From: an uncultured Bacteroidota bacterium
GTDB taxonomy: Bacteria; Bacteroidota; Bacteroidia; UKL13-3
Direction: 5' to 3'
Assembly: GCA_903898215.1 (NCBI GenBank)
Contig: CAIUEQ010000290.1
Coordinates: 1-31,335, forward strand
DNA: 31,335 nt
In this document: positions 1 through 9,600 of the stretch, in pieces
Layout of the letters: every line of letters starts with the position of its first letter
Position numbering within the stretch: the stretch's first letter is position 1
Translations under genes and position numbers: made by a program
The notes under the pieces: generated by a model
The model's database searches: none
Told to the model about the DNA's origin: nothing
What the model saw: only the letters and a program-made list of their open reading frames with translations

Positions 1-260
1 AAGAAGTATTGGTATGTGATGAATATGAAATTGAAGGAAAGTTGACAAATGAAATTCCATTCAATGTTGCTGATGCAAAAATCACTCCTCAATATAAATC
101 GTTTACAGGATGGAGCGAAGATCTTTCAGTAATAAAAGATTACGAAAAACTTCCCCAAACTTTTAAAGAATACATGAAATATGTTTCATCTCAAATTGGG
201 TTGGATGTGAATGTGATTTCTGTTGGACCTGATAGAGAACAAACTGTTTTTGTGAAGTAG
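1..260 (+). CDS. purA: Adenylosuccinate synthetase, C-terminal fragment
   Basis: Partial gene whose 5' end lies outside the window; the reading frame is open from base 3. The enzyme joins IMP and aspartate using GTP to make adenylosuccinate, the first committed step from IMP to AMP, in the cytoplasm. The visible part is the conserved C-terminus: a tyrosine-rich stretch ending in TGW (about residue 33 of the visible part), a segment resembling LPQTFKEYMKYV, and the near-terminal signature ISVGPDREQT, which is diagnostic of PurA in bacteria. The in-frame TTG at base 9 is an internal leucine codon, not a start. The next gene begins about 275 bases downstream, so purA is probably the end of its own transcript. 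The identification is firm although only about 85 residues are seen. Confidence 0.9.
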   Translation, partial: EVLVCDEYEIEGKLTNEIPFNVADAKITPQYKSFTGWSEDLSVIKDYEKLPQTFKEYMKYVSSQIGLDVNVISVGPDREQTVFVK

Positions 261-536
261 TTATCATTTCATCCTCTATTCTTGGCAATACTATTTAACG
301 ATAGCAACATACAAGTTGGGTATCGAAATATGGAAAGGTATCCTTTAACCAATCAATCGTTTTAAGAGTCATTGTTTAGCCTCCCTTTTTCTCATTTTTC
401 TTTTAAAAACTTTTTACTAATTGTCAATCTAAAATTCCTGACTTCTGTCATAGAATAGTTAGTGTTTTTGCAGTTTTTTTACATCCTGATTTTTATCAAA
501 ATTTTCTAATTTCAAATCAAATAATACTTAAAAATT

Positions 537-884
537 ATGGCTATTAAAATCACTGATGAATGTATCAATTGCGGTGCATGCGAACCTGAATGTCCTAACA
601 ATGCAATCTACGAAGGTGCAGCTGAATGGAGATATTCTGATGGAACAACAATCAAAGGAAACTTTACCGGAAAGAGTGGTTTAACAGCCGGTGCTGATGA
701 TGCACAAGCTCCTGTTTCTGAAGATTTTTATTATATCGTTTCTGACAAATGTACCGAATGTGAAGGTTTCCATGAAGAGCCTCAATGCGCTTCTGTTTGT
801 CCTGTTGATTGCTGTGTTCCTGATCCGGATCATGTAGAATCAAAAGATGAATTGAAAGCAAAAAAAGATTTATTGCACGCATAA
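537..884 (+). CDS. Dicluster 4Fe-4S ferredoxin
   Basis: A 115-residue cytoplasmic ferredoxin. The first cluster motif is C9-x2-C12-x2-C15-x3-C19-P. The second is C72-x2-C75-x8-C84-x3-C88-P, with further cysteines at 92 and 93. The longer spacing in the second motif and the roughly 50-residue insert between the motifs separate it from the shortest clostridial ferredoxins; this layout is common in Bacteroidota and Proteobacteria. It opens a run of five genes and lies 10 bases before the oxidoreductase alpha subunit, so it is the likely electron acceptor of that enzyme. That partnership is inferred from position. The ATG start fits the A-rich, poorly defined ribosome-binding regions usual in this phylum. 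Confidence 0.92.
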   Translation: MAIKITDECINCGACEPECPNNAIYEGAAEWRYSDGTTIKGNFTGKSGLTAGADDAQAPVSEDFYYIVSDKCTECEGFHEEPQCASVCPVDCCVPDPDHVESKDELKAKKDLLHA

Positions 885-894
885 TATTTTTAAA

Positions 895-2772
895 ATGATT
901 TCAGCAGAAAAAGGAGTAGAAAAAACCACTCAGGAAAAAGAAGTTGACAGAATAGTTGTTCGCTTTTCGGGTGATTCGGGTGATGGAATGCAATTAACAG
1001 GAATGCAGTTTTCTGATACTGCGGCATTGTTCGGTAACGACCTCAGCACGTTTCCTGATTATCCATCTGAAATACGTGCCCCAATAGGAACGGTGGCAGG
1101 TGTTTCCGGCTTTCAAGTACATTTTGGAAGCAGAGAAATATTTACTCCAGGTGATGAATATGATGTGATCATTGCGATGAATGCTGCTGCATTAAAAGTT
1201 GATCTTCCTCGCTTAAAACAAGGCGGAATTATCATTGCCAATACTGCAGGATTTGATAAAAAAAACCTCAACCTTGCACATTACCCAGATGGTGCCGATC
1301 CACTTGAAGACGATTCGTTGGAAAATTACATCCTTTACAAAGTTGATGTAACTAAGCACACAAAAGAATGTTTGAAAGAAACCGGACTGGGGATGAAAGA
1401 AATTGAACGTTCAAAAAACATGTTCGTTCTTGGTTTACTTTTCTGGCTATTTGAAAAACCTTTAGATCATACCCTCCATTTTATTGAAGAAAAATTTTCT
1501 AAGAAACCTGAAATCGCTAACGCAAATATTTTAACGTTAAAAGCTGGATGGAATTACGGAGAAAATACTGAAATATTTAATACACAATTTAAAGTTGCTC
1601 CTGCAAAACTTCAAGCCGGTGTTTACCGTAGTATTACAGGAAATCATGCAACAGCCATTGGTTTGATTGCTGCTTCCGAGAAATCAGGATTGCCTTTGTT
1701 TTTAGGTTCGTATCCGATAACTCCTGCAACAGATATTTTACATGAGCTTGCAAAGTATAAAGGTAACAATGTTAAAACCCTTCAAGCTGAAGATGAAATA
1801 GCCGGAGTTTGCTCTGCTATTGGTGCATCATATGTTGGAAATTTAGCTGTTACTACAACCTCAGGACCCGGACTTGCACTTAAAACTGAAGCTATTGGAT
1901 TAGCAACAATGCTTGAAATCCCATTAGTGATTGTAAATGTTCAACGAGGTGGTCCATCAACAGGATTGCCAACAAAAACAGAACAAGCCGACTTATTAAT
2001 GGCAATGCATGGCCGACATGGAGAATCTCCTCTGCCGGTTATTGCTGCTTCTTCTCCATCTGATTGTTTTAATTCGGCATATGAAGCTTGCCGAATTGCT
2101 GTTGAACATATGACCCCTGTTATCCTTTTAACAGATGGCTATATTGCTAATGGCTCTGAACCTTGGCGTTTTCCAACTGAAGATAATTTAAGTGAGATCA
2201 AAGTCAATTTTCTAGATAAACCAAATGGAGAAAATGATACTATTCTTCCTTATAAACGAAATGAAAATTTAGTTCGCCCTTGGATTAAACCAGGAACAAA
2301 AGGACTTGAACATCGCATTGGAGGATTGGAAAAACAGAATGAAACAGGAAACGTTTCTTATGATCCATTAAATCACGAACTGATGATAAATCTTCGTGCC
2401 GAAAAAATTAAGAAAATCGAAAATGATATTCCTCTATTAAAAGTTGACAGCGGAAAAGAAAAAGCAAAACTTGTTGTCCTCGGATGGGGATCAACTTCTG
2501 GTGCGATAAAAACTGCTGTGCTTGAATTAATTGAGGATGGCTTTGATGTTGCTCATGTTCACCTTCACTATATTAATCCTTTCCCTAAAAATCTTGGTGA
2601 ATTATTATCGGGATTTGATAAAATATTAATTCCGGAAATGAACAGCGGACAACTCCTTCAACTTATTCGTGCAAAATATCTTTTGCCTGCTGTTGGATTT
2701 TCAAAAGTTCAAGGACTGCCTTTTACAACAACTGAATTGAAAAATAAAATTATAGAATTACTTAATTCATAA
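895..2772 (+). CDS. korA: 2-oxoacid:ferredoxin oxidoreductase, fused gamma-alpha subunit
   Basis: A 625-residue subunit of an enzyme that oxidatively decarboxylates a 2-oxoacid, most likely 2-oxoglutarate, to the acyl-CoA while reducing ferredoxin. Residues about 20-210 form the gamma domain, with RFSGDSGDGMQ near the start and the segment around PDYPSEIRAP. Residues about 250-620 form the alpha (pyrimidine-binding) domain, with GSYPITPATDI, an AEDE stretch, the TTSGPG motif and RGGPSTGLPTKTEQ. The gamma-alpha fusion with a separate beta subunit is typical of KorAB-type enzymes in Bacteroidota. Only two bases separate its stop from korB, so translation is probably coupled. The substrate cannot be fixed from sequence alone; 2-oxoglutarate is preferred over pyruvate because pyruvate enzymes in this phylum are often single long chains. 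Confidence 0.93.
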   Translation: MISAEKGVEKTTQEKEVDRIVVRFSGDSGDGMQLTGMQFSDTAALFGNDLSTFPDYPSEIRAPIGTVAGVSGFQVHFGSREIFTPGDEYDVIIAMNAAALKVDLPRLKQGGIIIANTAGFDKKNLNLAHYPDGADPLEDDSLENYILYKVDVTKHTKECLKETGLGMKEIERSKNMFVLGLLFWLFEKPLDHTLHFIEEKFSKKPEIANANILTLKAGWNYGENTEIFNTQFKVAPAKLQAGVYRSITGNHATAIGLIAASEKSGLPLFLGSYPITPATDILHELAKYKGNNVKTLQAEDEIAGVCSAIGASYVGNLAVTTTSGPGLALKTEAIGLATMLEIPLVIVNVQRGGPSTGLPTKTEQADLLMAMHGRHGESPLPVIAASSPSDCFNSAYEACRIAVEHMTPVILLTDGYIANGSEPWRFPTEDNLSEIKVNFLDKPNGENDTILPYKRNENLVRPWIKPGTKGLEHRIGGLEKQNETGNVSYDPLNHELMINLRAEKIKKIENDIPLLKVDSGKEKAKLVVLGWGSTSGAIKTAVLELIEDGFDVAHVHLHYINPFPKNLGELLSGFDKILIPEMNSGQLLQLIRAKYLLPAVGFSKVQGLPFTTTELKNKIIELLNS

Positions 2773-2774
2773 AA

Positions 2775-3818
2775 ATGGATACGCAAACTATTGATAAAAG
2801 TATAAATTATGTTGCGAAGGATTTTGCTTCTGAGATGGAAGTAAAATGGTGCCCCGGTTGCGGAGATTATTCTATCCTTAAACAAGTACAAACTGTTTTT
2901 CCTGATCTTGGAGTAGCAAAAGAAAATTTTGTTTTCATTTCGGGAATTGGATGTTCATCTCGATTCTCGTATTATATGGATACCTACGGAATGCATAGTA
3001 TTCACGGACGTGCGGGAGCAATTGCTTCAGGAGTAAAAGCTGCGAATCCTGATCTAAGTGTTTGGGTAGTTTCCGGTGATGGAGATTCACTTTCAATTGG
3101 AGGAAATCACTTCATTCATTTGATGAGAAAAAATTTCGACATCAATTATCTGTTGTTCAATAATCAAATTTATAGTTTAACAAAAGGACAATATTCTCCA
3201 ACTTCTGAAAAAGGGAAAGTGACAAAAACTTCGCCTTATGGATCAATAGAAGAACCATTTAATCCAAGTGAACTTGCATTAGGTGCGAAAGCTTCATTTG
3301 TTGCTCGCACACTTGATCGCGACCCTAAACACATGCAGGCAATTTTGAAACGCGCACACGCTCATAAAGGAACTTCTTTTGTTGAAGTATATCAAAATTG
3401 CCCTGTGTTTAATGATGCAGCATTTTTTGCTTATTCGGATAAGGAAACAAAAAAGGAAGAAGCTATATTACTTGAACATGGAATGCCATTAATGTTTGGT
3501 AACAACAATGAAAAAGGAATTATGCTTGACGGATTAAAACCTTTTATTGTTGACTTAAATACAAGTGGTGTTTCTGCAAATGATCTTTGGATTCATGATG
3601 AAAAAGATAAGACAAAAGCAAACCTCATTTCACGCTTCTTTGATACCATGTTTAATGATACACATTTCCCACGACCATTTGGTGTGATTTATTCTGAAGA
3701 TCGTCCGATATATGAAGAAGGAATGGCTGAACAAATTCAACATATCAAAAACAAAAAAGGAAAGTTATCTTTGAACAAAATCCTGTCAGGTGATAAAACC
3801 TGGGAGATATTAAACTAA
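2775..3818 (+). CDS. korB: 2-oxoacid:ferredoxin oxidoreductase, beta subunit
   Basis: A 347-residue thiamine-diphosphate-binding subunit, partner of the preceding gamma-alpha chain. Visible signatures are the WCPGCG motif (C26 and C29), a third cysteine in GIGCSSR (C60), the HGRAGAIASG segment, and the TPP/Mg motif starting GDGDS at residue 101 followed by GGNH and, after about 25 residues, NNQIYSLTKGQ. The cysteines presumably bind the 4Fe-4S cluster that passes electrons from the hydroxyethyl-type intermediate to ferredoxin. Length and motif order are normal for the family. The gene is 2 bases after korA and 6 bases before the hemerythrin-like gene, so all are probably on one transcript. 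Clusters of this type are generally oxygen-labile, which is relevant to the next gene. Confidence 0.94.
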   Translation: MDTQTIDKSINYVAKDFASEMEVKWCPGCGDYSILKQVQTVFPDLGVAKENFVFISGIGCSSRFSYYMDTYGMHSIHGRAGAIASGVKAANPDLSVWVVSGDGDSLSIGGNHFIHLMRKNFDINYLLFNNQIYSLTKGQYSPTSEKGKVTKTSPYGSIEEPFNPSELALGAKASFVARTLDRDPKHMQAILKRAHAHKGTSFVEVYQNCPVFNDAAFFAYSDKETKKEEAILLEHGMPLMFGNNNEKGIMLDGLKPFIVDLNTSGVSANDLWIHDEKDKTKANLISRFFDTMFNDTHFPRPFGVIYSEDRPIYEEGMAEQIQHIKNKKGKLSLNKILSGDKTWEILN

Positions 3819-3824
3819 ATAAAA

Positions 3825-4337
3825 ATGTCTAACCCTGTAGAATTGCTTTACCAAGAACATCAAGTTATTAAAAAGGCTCTTAGCAATGTGCTAGGTTTAA
3901 AAAATATGATACTTGAAAATCCTGAAAATTATAAATCAGAATTGAAAAATTATATCGGCTTTTTTAGAAATTATGCTGATAAATTTCATCATCAAAAAGA
4001 AGAAAATATTTTGTTTCCTGAAATGGGAAAGAAAAAAGAACATCTTGGTGATGGAGTTATTCAGGAGATGCTGGATAACCATTCAGATTTTAGAGAAATG
4101 CTCGCAGATATCGAATCATTAAATAATGCCGGAGAATTTGATGAGTCATTTAAAAAATTTGAAAAATACAATCATGAATTATTAAACCATATTGCAGTTG
4201 AAGATGACGAGGTTTTTCAAATGGCTTTATCAATCTTAGATAGCGATGATCTGGATAAAATTTATTATCGTTTTTTAGATACCGACTCTAATCTTGGCAT
4301 GGACAATAAACATGCAATGGAAAAAATGGTAAATTAA
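3825..4337 (+). CDS. Hemerythrin-like (HHE) cation-binding protein
   Basis: A 170-residue soluble protein with the residue pattern of the hemerythrin/HHE four-helix fold: H12 in LLYQEHQVIKK, H55-H56 followed by the acids E59-E60, H86 in DNHSDF, and H122 followed by the acidic pair E126-D127 in HIAVEDDEVF. These would bind a non-heme diiron centre. Relatives store or sense oxygen or nitric oxide, or help repair iron-sulfur clusters (the DUF438/RIC type); which applies here cannot be decided from sequence. There is no signal peptide, so it is cytoplasmic. It follows korB by 6 bases, which suggests a job linked to the iron-sulfur oxidoreductase, such as limiting oxygen or supplying iron. That role is inference. 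Confidence 0.88.
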   Translation: MSNPVELLYQEHQVIKKALSNVLGLKNMILENPENYKSELKNYIGFFRNYADKFHHQKEENILFPEMGKKKEHLGDGVIQEMLDNHSDFREMLADIESLNNAGEFDESFKKFEKYNHELLNHIAVEDDEVFQMALSILDSDDLDKIYYRFLDTDSNLGMDNKHAMEKMVN

Positions 4338-4344
4338 AAATATT

Positions 4345-4710
4345 ATGAAAAAAACATTAAGTATATCATCCTTAATTATCATTATCTGTTTTGTTTTTGG
4401 GACAACCAATTTGAAGGCTCAAACAATATCTACAAAAACAGAAATATTTAAAGTATACGGAAATTGCGAAATGTGCCAAGATAGAATTGAAGGAGCATTG
4501 AAAAAAAAAGATGGTATTGTAAAGAAAAGTTGGAGCGAAAGCACCAAAATGCTTACTGTAACATTTGATTCCGACAAGTTATCCCTTAATCAAATCAAAC
4601 AAAAAATTGCCGATGCCGGGTATGATTCTGATGATATCCAGGCAACTGATGATGCTTATCATAACCTTCCAAAATGTTGTCAATATAAGCGGGCAAAAAC
4701 TACGAAATAA
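4345..4710 (+). CDS. Secreted heavy-metal-associated (HMA) domain protein
   Basis: A 121-residue protein with a signal peptide (basic start, hydrophobic residues about 7-20, cleavage probably after LKAQ near residue 26). It is followed by one HMA-like ferredoxin-fold domain with the metal-binding pair C41-E-M-C44 in YGNCEMCQDRIE, and ending around KIADAGYDSDDI. A short tail after the domain carries a second cysteine pair in LPKCCQYKR. This is a single-domain, exported metallochaperone-like protein, not an ATPase or MerR fragment. It lies 7 bases after the hemerythrin-like gene and closes the five-gene run. Copper or mercury-type soft metals are usual HMA ligands; the actual metal is unknown. 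The extra CC pair may help bind metal or form a disulfide. Confidence 0.85.
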   Translation: MKKTLSISSLIIIICFVFGTTNLKAQTISTKTEIFKVYGNCEMCQDRIEGALKKKDGIVKKSWSESTKMLTVTFDSDKLSLNQIKQKIADAGYDSDDIQATDDAYHNLPKCCQYKRAKTTK

Positions 4711-4730
4711 GTTTTCAATATTCTTGTCAT

Positions 4731-4761
4731 ATTGAATTACAAACGGAACTGATTATATTTG
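4731..4761 (+). promoter_or_regulatory. Promoter-like site for the thioredoxin-fold/barrel unit
   Basis: The box TATATTTG at 4754-4761 matches the Bacteroidota -7 consensus TAnnTTTG exactly. A TTG (within ATTG) at 4732-4734 lies 19 bases upstream, the expected -33 spacing. Transcription would start near 4768, about 20 bases before the ATG at 4787. This separates the two-gene unit 4787-6611 from the oxidoreductase cluster. Confidence 0.6.
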
Positions 4762-4786
4762 AATTTCAGATTTTTACAAAATCATC

Positions 4787-5557
4787 ATGAAAAAAATTAT
4801 ACTCTTACTAACAATCATAATTACAAGTGGCGTTTACCTTTTAGCTCAAACCACAGCAGCTGATTTTACGGCAAACGATTGTAATGGAACTTCTCACAAC
4901 CTTTTTTCAGAGCTTAATGCCGGGAAAATAATTGTGGTATCATTTGTTCATCCATGCTCTTCATGTATCGCACCAACTGTTTCTGCTAATACCATTGTAA
5001 AAGGTTACGCAACTACAAATCCTGGTAAAGTGTTTTTCTATTTAGTTGATGCAAATAATAGTTGTTCATCGTTGTCAACTTGGGCAAATACTTATAGTTT
5101 AAACAACGTTGTTAAATTTTCAGATCCTGCTGTTTATAATTCTTCATACTACTCACCGAGCATGCCAACTATTATGATTTTTAGTGGCGCAAACCATGCG
5201 GTATCTTTCAGACAGGATGGAGCTCTCAATGCAGTAAATTTTACCGCTGCAATTAATCAGGCAATTGCAGTTTCAGGAGTTAATGAAGAGCAAAAAAGAA
5301 ATTTTCAGTTAAGCATTTTCCCTAATCCTGTAAATGATAAATTAAGTTTAACTTATTTCCTCAGTCAAACTTCGGAAGTTAAAATTGATCTTTACGATAT
5401 GCTCGGATCAAAGGTTGCAAATATTATTTCCGAAAGACAATCATCCGGAAAACATGATTCACAATATAACTTCGATCAGTTAAGCAACGGAATATATTTT
5501 TTAAAACTAAGCTCCGGTGATGCTTCTCAAATAATCAGATTTACTGTTTCTCATTAA
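4787..5557 (+). CDS. Thioredoxin-fold secreted protein with T9SS sorting domain
   Basis: A 256-residue exported protein. Residues 1-20 are a signal peptide ending LLAQ. Residues about 25-165 resemble a thioredoxin-like fold of the SCO1/AhpC type, with a CSSC pair at C57-C60 preceded by VVSFVHP, and a predicted cis-proline region in SPSMPTIMIF. From about residue 172 a C-terminal domain has the T9SS type-A pattern: the FPNPVNDKL motif, an IDLYDMLGSKV strand and the NGIYFLKLSSG strand. The protein should therefore cross the outer membrane and be attached to the surface or released. Only 4 bases separate it from the next gene, a predicted outer-membrane barrel, so the two are co-transcribed. It may act on thiols or bind metal; the substrate is unknown. 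Confidence 0.83.
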   Translation: MKKIILLLTIIITSGVYLLAQTTAADFTANDCNGTSHNLFSELNAGKIIVVSFVHPCSSCIAPTVSANTIVKGYATTNPGKVFFYLVDANNSCSSLSTWANTYSLNNVVKFSDPAVYNSSYYSPSMPTIMIFSGANHAVSFRQDGALNAVNFTAAINQAIAVSGVNEEQKRNFQLSIFPNPVNDKLSLTYFLSQTSEVKIDLYDMLGSKVANIISERQSSGKHDSQYNFDQLSNGIYFLKLSSGDASQIIRFTVSH

Positions 5558-5561
5558 TATC

Positions 5562-6611
5562 ATGACCAGAAGTATCAAGCTTACTTTTGCAGTAATCACA
5601 TTAATCTTATTAAACTACCACAACTCATTTTCGCAGGGTTGCTGCTCAGGTGGAAGCGGAAGCCCCATTGCAGGAGGAACATCGCTTGGCGTTTTGCAAA
5701 AAGGTCAGGTTGAGCTGGGAGCAAATTATCAATATTCAAACTCAAATAAATTTTTTTCAGGAGATAAAGACACTACTTCTCTCATCAAAAGTTTAAGCAG
5801 CAATTATCTTTATTTAAGACTGGGTTATGGGATCACCGAAAAATTAACATTATCGATTGAGGGTGGATATTTTTTTGATAAAACTCTTGTGGGATTGCAT
5901 CCAAATGATCCTAGTGTAATTGACAATACAAAGAAATCTTCCGGAATTTCTGATCTCATTATTTTTCCACGTTATGATGTATATGATAAAACCGATGAAA
6001 ATAAACACACTGAAATTACTTTAGGGCTTGGTTTAAAAATTCCTTTGGGAAAACATTATGATTCCATCGTTTCATTTAACGACCCGACTATTCCACTAAA
6101 AATAAGTACCATTTTACCTCCAACAGTTCAACTCACAACCGGAGCTTACGATATTATTTTATATGGATTTATTTTCAGAGAATATAAGCACGCAAAATTT
6201 AGAATTTTCGCAAATGGATTGTATGTAAAAAAAGGATGGAATTCGTTAGGAGAAAAATTTGGAGATTATGCCAGCATAGGATTATTTGCAGGGAAAACTT
6301 TTTTCAAAAAACTGGGAATTACTTTACAAGTAAAAGGCGAATGGATTGATGTTTTACAACTCGTTCCTTATGCAACTCCTTCATTAATGAGTGTAGATCC
6401 TCCAGCCACAGGAAGCAGAAAAATTTCATTCGTACCACAAATTAATTACAGTTATAAATCTTTTACTGTTTTTGTACTATCCGATTTTCCATTATATCAA
6501 TACATGAATGGCCAACAAATCGGTTCTCAAAATCTGATCACTGCCGGAATTACGTATCGTTTTATGCCTGCAAAATATTTATGGAAAGAAACAAAAAAGG
6601 TGCAACAATAG
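5562..6611 (+). CDS. Predicted outer-membrane beta-barrel protein, cysteine-rich N-terminus
   Basis: A 349-residue protein with a signal peptide (residues about 1-25, ending SFSQ) followed at once by an unusual GCCSGGSGSPIAGG segment. The remainder is a series of alternating polar and hydrophobic strands typical of an outer-membrane barrel (for example LYLRLGYGITEKLTLSIEGGY, and AGITYRF close to the end). Bacteroidota relatives are often labelled simply as transporter. No substrate can be assigned. The vicinal cysteines right after the signal peptide may bind metal or pair with the CSSC of the neighbouring thioredoxin-fold protein; this is speculative. A lipoprotein at that cysteine is possible but the preceding residues are not a good lipobox. 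The stop codon lies inside the loop of a terminator hairpin. Confidence 0.7.
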   Translation: MTRSIKLTFAVITLILLNYHNSFSQGCCSGGSGSPIAGGTSLGVLQKGQVELGANYQYSNSNKFFSGDKDTTSLIKSLSSNYLYLRLGYGITEKLTLSIEGGYFFDKTLVGLHPNDPSVIDNTKKSSGISDLIIFPRYDVYDKTDENKHTEITLGLGLKIPLGKHYDSIVSFNDPTIPLKISTILPPTVQLTTGAYDIILYGFIFREYKHAKFRIFANGLYVKKGWNSLGEKFGDYASIGLFAGKTFFKKLGITLQVKGEWIDVLQLVPYATPSLMSVDPPATGSRKISFVPQINYSYKSFTVFVLSDFPLYQYMNGQQIGSQNLITAGITYRFMPAKYLWKETKKVQQ

Positions 6612-6624
6612 TGCACCTCTTTTT
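6598..6624 (+). terminator. Terminator hairpin overlapping a stop codon
   Basis: A 7-bp stem, AGGTGCA at 6598-6604 paired with TGCACCT at 6612-6618, has a 7-base loop and is followed by CTTTTT. The loop contains the stop codon of the barrel gene (6609-6611). It fits an intrinsic terminator for the + strand unit and lies just before the convergent gene ending at 6642. Confidence 0.75.
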
Positions 6625-6641
6625 ATAACAATCATGAATAA

Positions 6642-9600
6642 TTATTGCATTAAAATACGTTTCACCAACTGTCCATTTTCGGTAGATATTTTCAAAAAGT
6701 AAATACCTTTTTTCCATTCAGATCCATCAATACTGAGTTTTGTATTTTGTGTCTCTTCTGTTTTAATAACTCTTCCTGTCATATCAATTACTACAATGTT
6801 TTGAATGATTTTGTCTGAAATAATATTTATTATTCCGTTACTTGGATTTGGATAAACTGAGATTCCCGCAGCTTGAGTTGATTCGTGTATACCGGCAAAT
6901 GCTCCAATAGTAATATTGATAAAATTAATACTGTCCGAATTCCTAACAATTAGAGATACTGAACTTGCTGAAGCAACCACACGCCACTTGCCAATATAAG
7001 GAGTATATTTCATTCCAACTAAATTTACAAGTTGTGCATTGGTAATAATAAAACTTGTATCCGTTCCTGAATTTCCGGTGAGTGATACAATTTTTGGATT
7101 ACTAAAATTTCCGTTAATGGTATCAAACTGGAAAGTATATTTTACCACGTCTGTTCCTATATTTAAACTGCAACGACTCCATGAGAATTTGTTAACTGCC
7201 GTTGTATCTTGAACAAGAATTGATGAACTGTTAACAGGTGATATTAAATTGAATTTTGAAAACACATCAACTGGAATAATATCTGATGCACCTCGTGGAA
7301 TGAGTATGTATCCATCATATGAAAATGGTGCTGAGGTACTTTTACTAATCTGACTTCCCATTCCGGTTATTGTAAATGCAGATGTTGATGGAATAGGTTG
7401 CCCCACCAAAGAAGAGCTTGATGGGATACGAATTGCAATGCTATCTGTAGAACCAATTCTCACACAATTAATTGTTGTATTTGAAGGCCAAACATTGCCG
7501 GAAGGAGGCGTAACAAATTTTATCACGTTTACCTTTACTAAATTATTCTCAGAAATTTCGTCTAAATGAGACACCAAAATTGGAGTATTGATTTGTTTTC
7601 CATTACCTAATAATTTCAAGGTATCAAGGGCAGAGATTTGAAGCAACCCTCTGGCTGAAGATATAGAGCCACGAACTTCAACGCTATCTCCCTCGGCAAC
7701 AGTATATCCAAAATTACTGGTAGCACTTGATACCGTTATTCCTCCAGTTTGATCTCTTAATAAAAATTCTACTCCCGGTGGTCGTAAATTAAAACCATAA
7801 ACTACACCTCTTAAACCTGCTCTGGCATTTATCGAATCAGGAACTCCAGTGATTACATTGATATGATTAATTTGACTAATCGTATAATAGGTTGGAAGTG
7901 GTGGAGTTGGCAATGAGCTACCTGAAGTTGTTGCTCCCGGAGCTGAATAAATCGAGTCGTAATCTGTAACAATATAAATTAAAACATAATAAATCGATCC
8001 ATTTGAAATGTTACCAATATTTACAAAATTGGTATCGCCTTTAAATACACAAAAAGCTGAAGCATCATTTTGATAAGTTGAACCTAATCCTAAAAACCCA
8101 TTTGCATTAATCGTATTTATTGAACTTGTTGGAGTTCCTGCAGTAACTGCAGAGGCTTGCTTAACATATACCAAAGTTGTCCATAATTTTTTGTCATACA
8201 CTGTTGGTCTATTCCATGTAATTAACCCACCTGTTGTGGTGATGCCGGTAAATAACACATTTGTCACATCTATAGGTGGAGCAGGATTGGTGGTTAATGG
8301 TCTTCCTGATGCTATTGCTCCAGTTGATGAATAGGCTGAATCCGCATCATTCACTACATAAATTAATACCTGGTAAGGTAACAGATTCGAAAGGTTTGTG
8401 AGATACACAAAATCTGTATCCCCCTTAAATACACATCTTGCAGCAGCATCATTTTGATAGGTTGTTCCAAAAGGTGATGCAGGATTTGCAGCATAATATG
8501 AAACGGTTCTTGTAGGTATTCCTGCAGTAATTGCTGCACCTTGTTTAATAAATATTAAAGTGGTCATTGTTCCATTATCATAGCCGGTTGGTTTTAACCA
8601 AGCAGCTTTGGCAACAGTTGTAGTAACTCCAACAAAATTAGCTAATGTAATACTAGGAGGTGGTGGCGGTGGCGCCAAAGTACTTCCTGAGCCTGTGGCA
8701 CCAAGTGGCGAGTAAGTAGAATCAATATCTCTAATAATATAAATAAGAATATAATATGGTGCGGTATTATTTAAACCGGTTACATTCACAAAATTGGTAT
8801 CGCCTTTAAATACACATCTTGCAGTTGCATCATTTTGATATCCGTTTCCTAAACCATAAATAGTATTCGCAACATAATAGGTTACTGGTTTGGTTGGAGT
8901 TCCAGCTGAAACTGCAACACCCTGTTTTACAAAAACCATTGTTGTATAGGAAGCTGGAATATACACCGAAGGTTTTGTCCATGAAATATGAATAGAAGTT
9001 GATGAAAGACCTGAAACAGCAATACTACTAACATCAGTTGGTGTAGGTGGTGGAGATGAAAGTACACTTCCATTTGTAGTTGCTCCTAATGGTGAATAAC
9101 TAGAATCACCATCTCTAACAACATAAACTAAAACATAATATGGAGCTATATTATTAAGCGAAGTAACATTTACAAAATTTGTATCGCCTTTAAACACACA
9201 CCAAGCAGATCCGTCATTTTGAAACTGATTACTTCCGCTTCCTGCAAAAGAAGGATCAGCAGAATATCTAATTGGCGAAAATGTTGGTGTAGTTGAATTT
9301 GTAATTGCTAAACTTTGTTTTACAAAAACCAAAGTAGTATACGAAGCATTCGCATATCCCGTTGGTTTTGTCCATGATATTGTTGCCGATGTTGTTCCTG
9401 TTCCACCAAATGTTAAACCTGTTACATCACCTGCAGGCTGTGTTGTTCCTGTTATTACAACAGGTGTTGAATAGGAAGAATCTGTAGTTCTAACAACATA
9501 AATAACTATATAATATGGAGCTGTAATGTTTAACCCTCTGATGGTAACATTTGCTGGGTTGGCTGCTCTATATACACATCCTGCTGCTGCATCATTTTGA

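Noticed and set aside
261..536. A regulatory RNA or promoter between purA and the ferredoxin gene
   Set aside because: No hairpin with a T run, riboswitch-like pairing or exact TAnnTTTG box was found; a TGTTTTTG near 471-478 is only a near-match without a correctly spaced TTTG.
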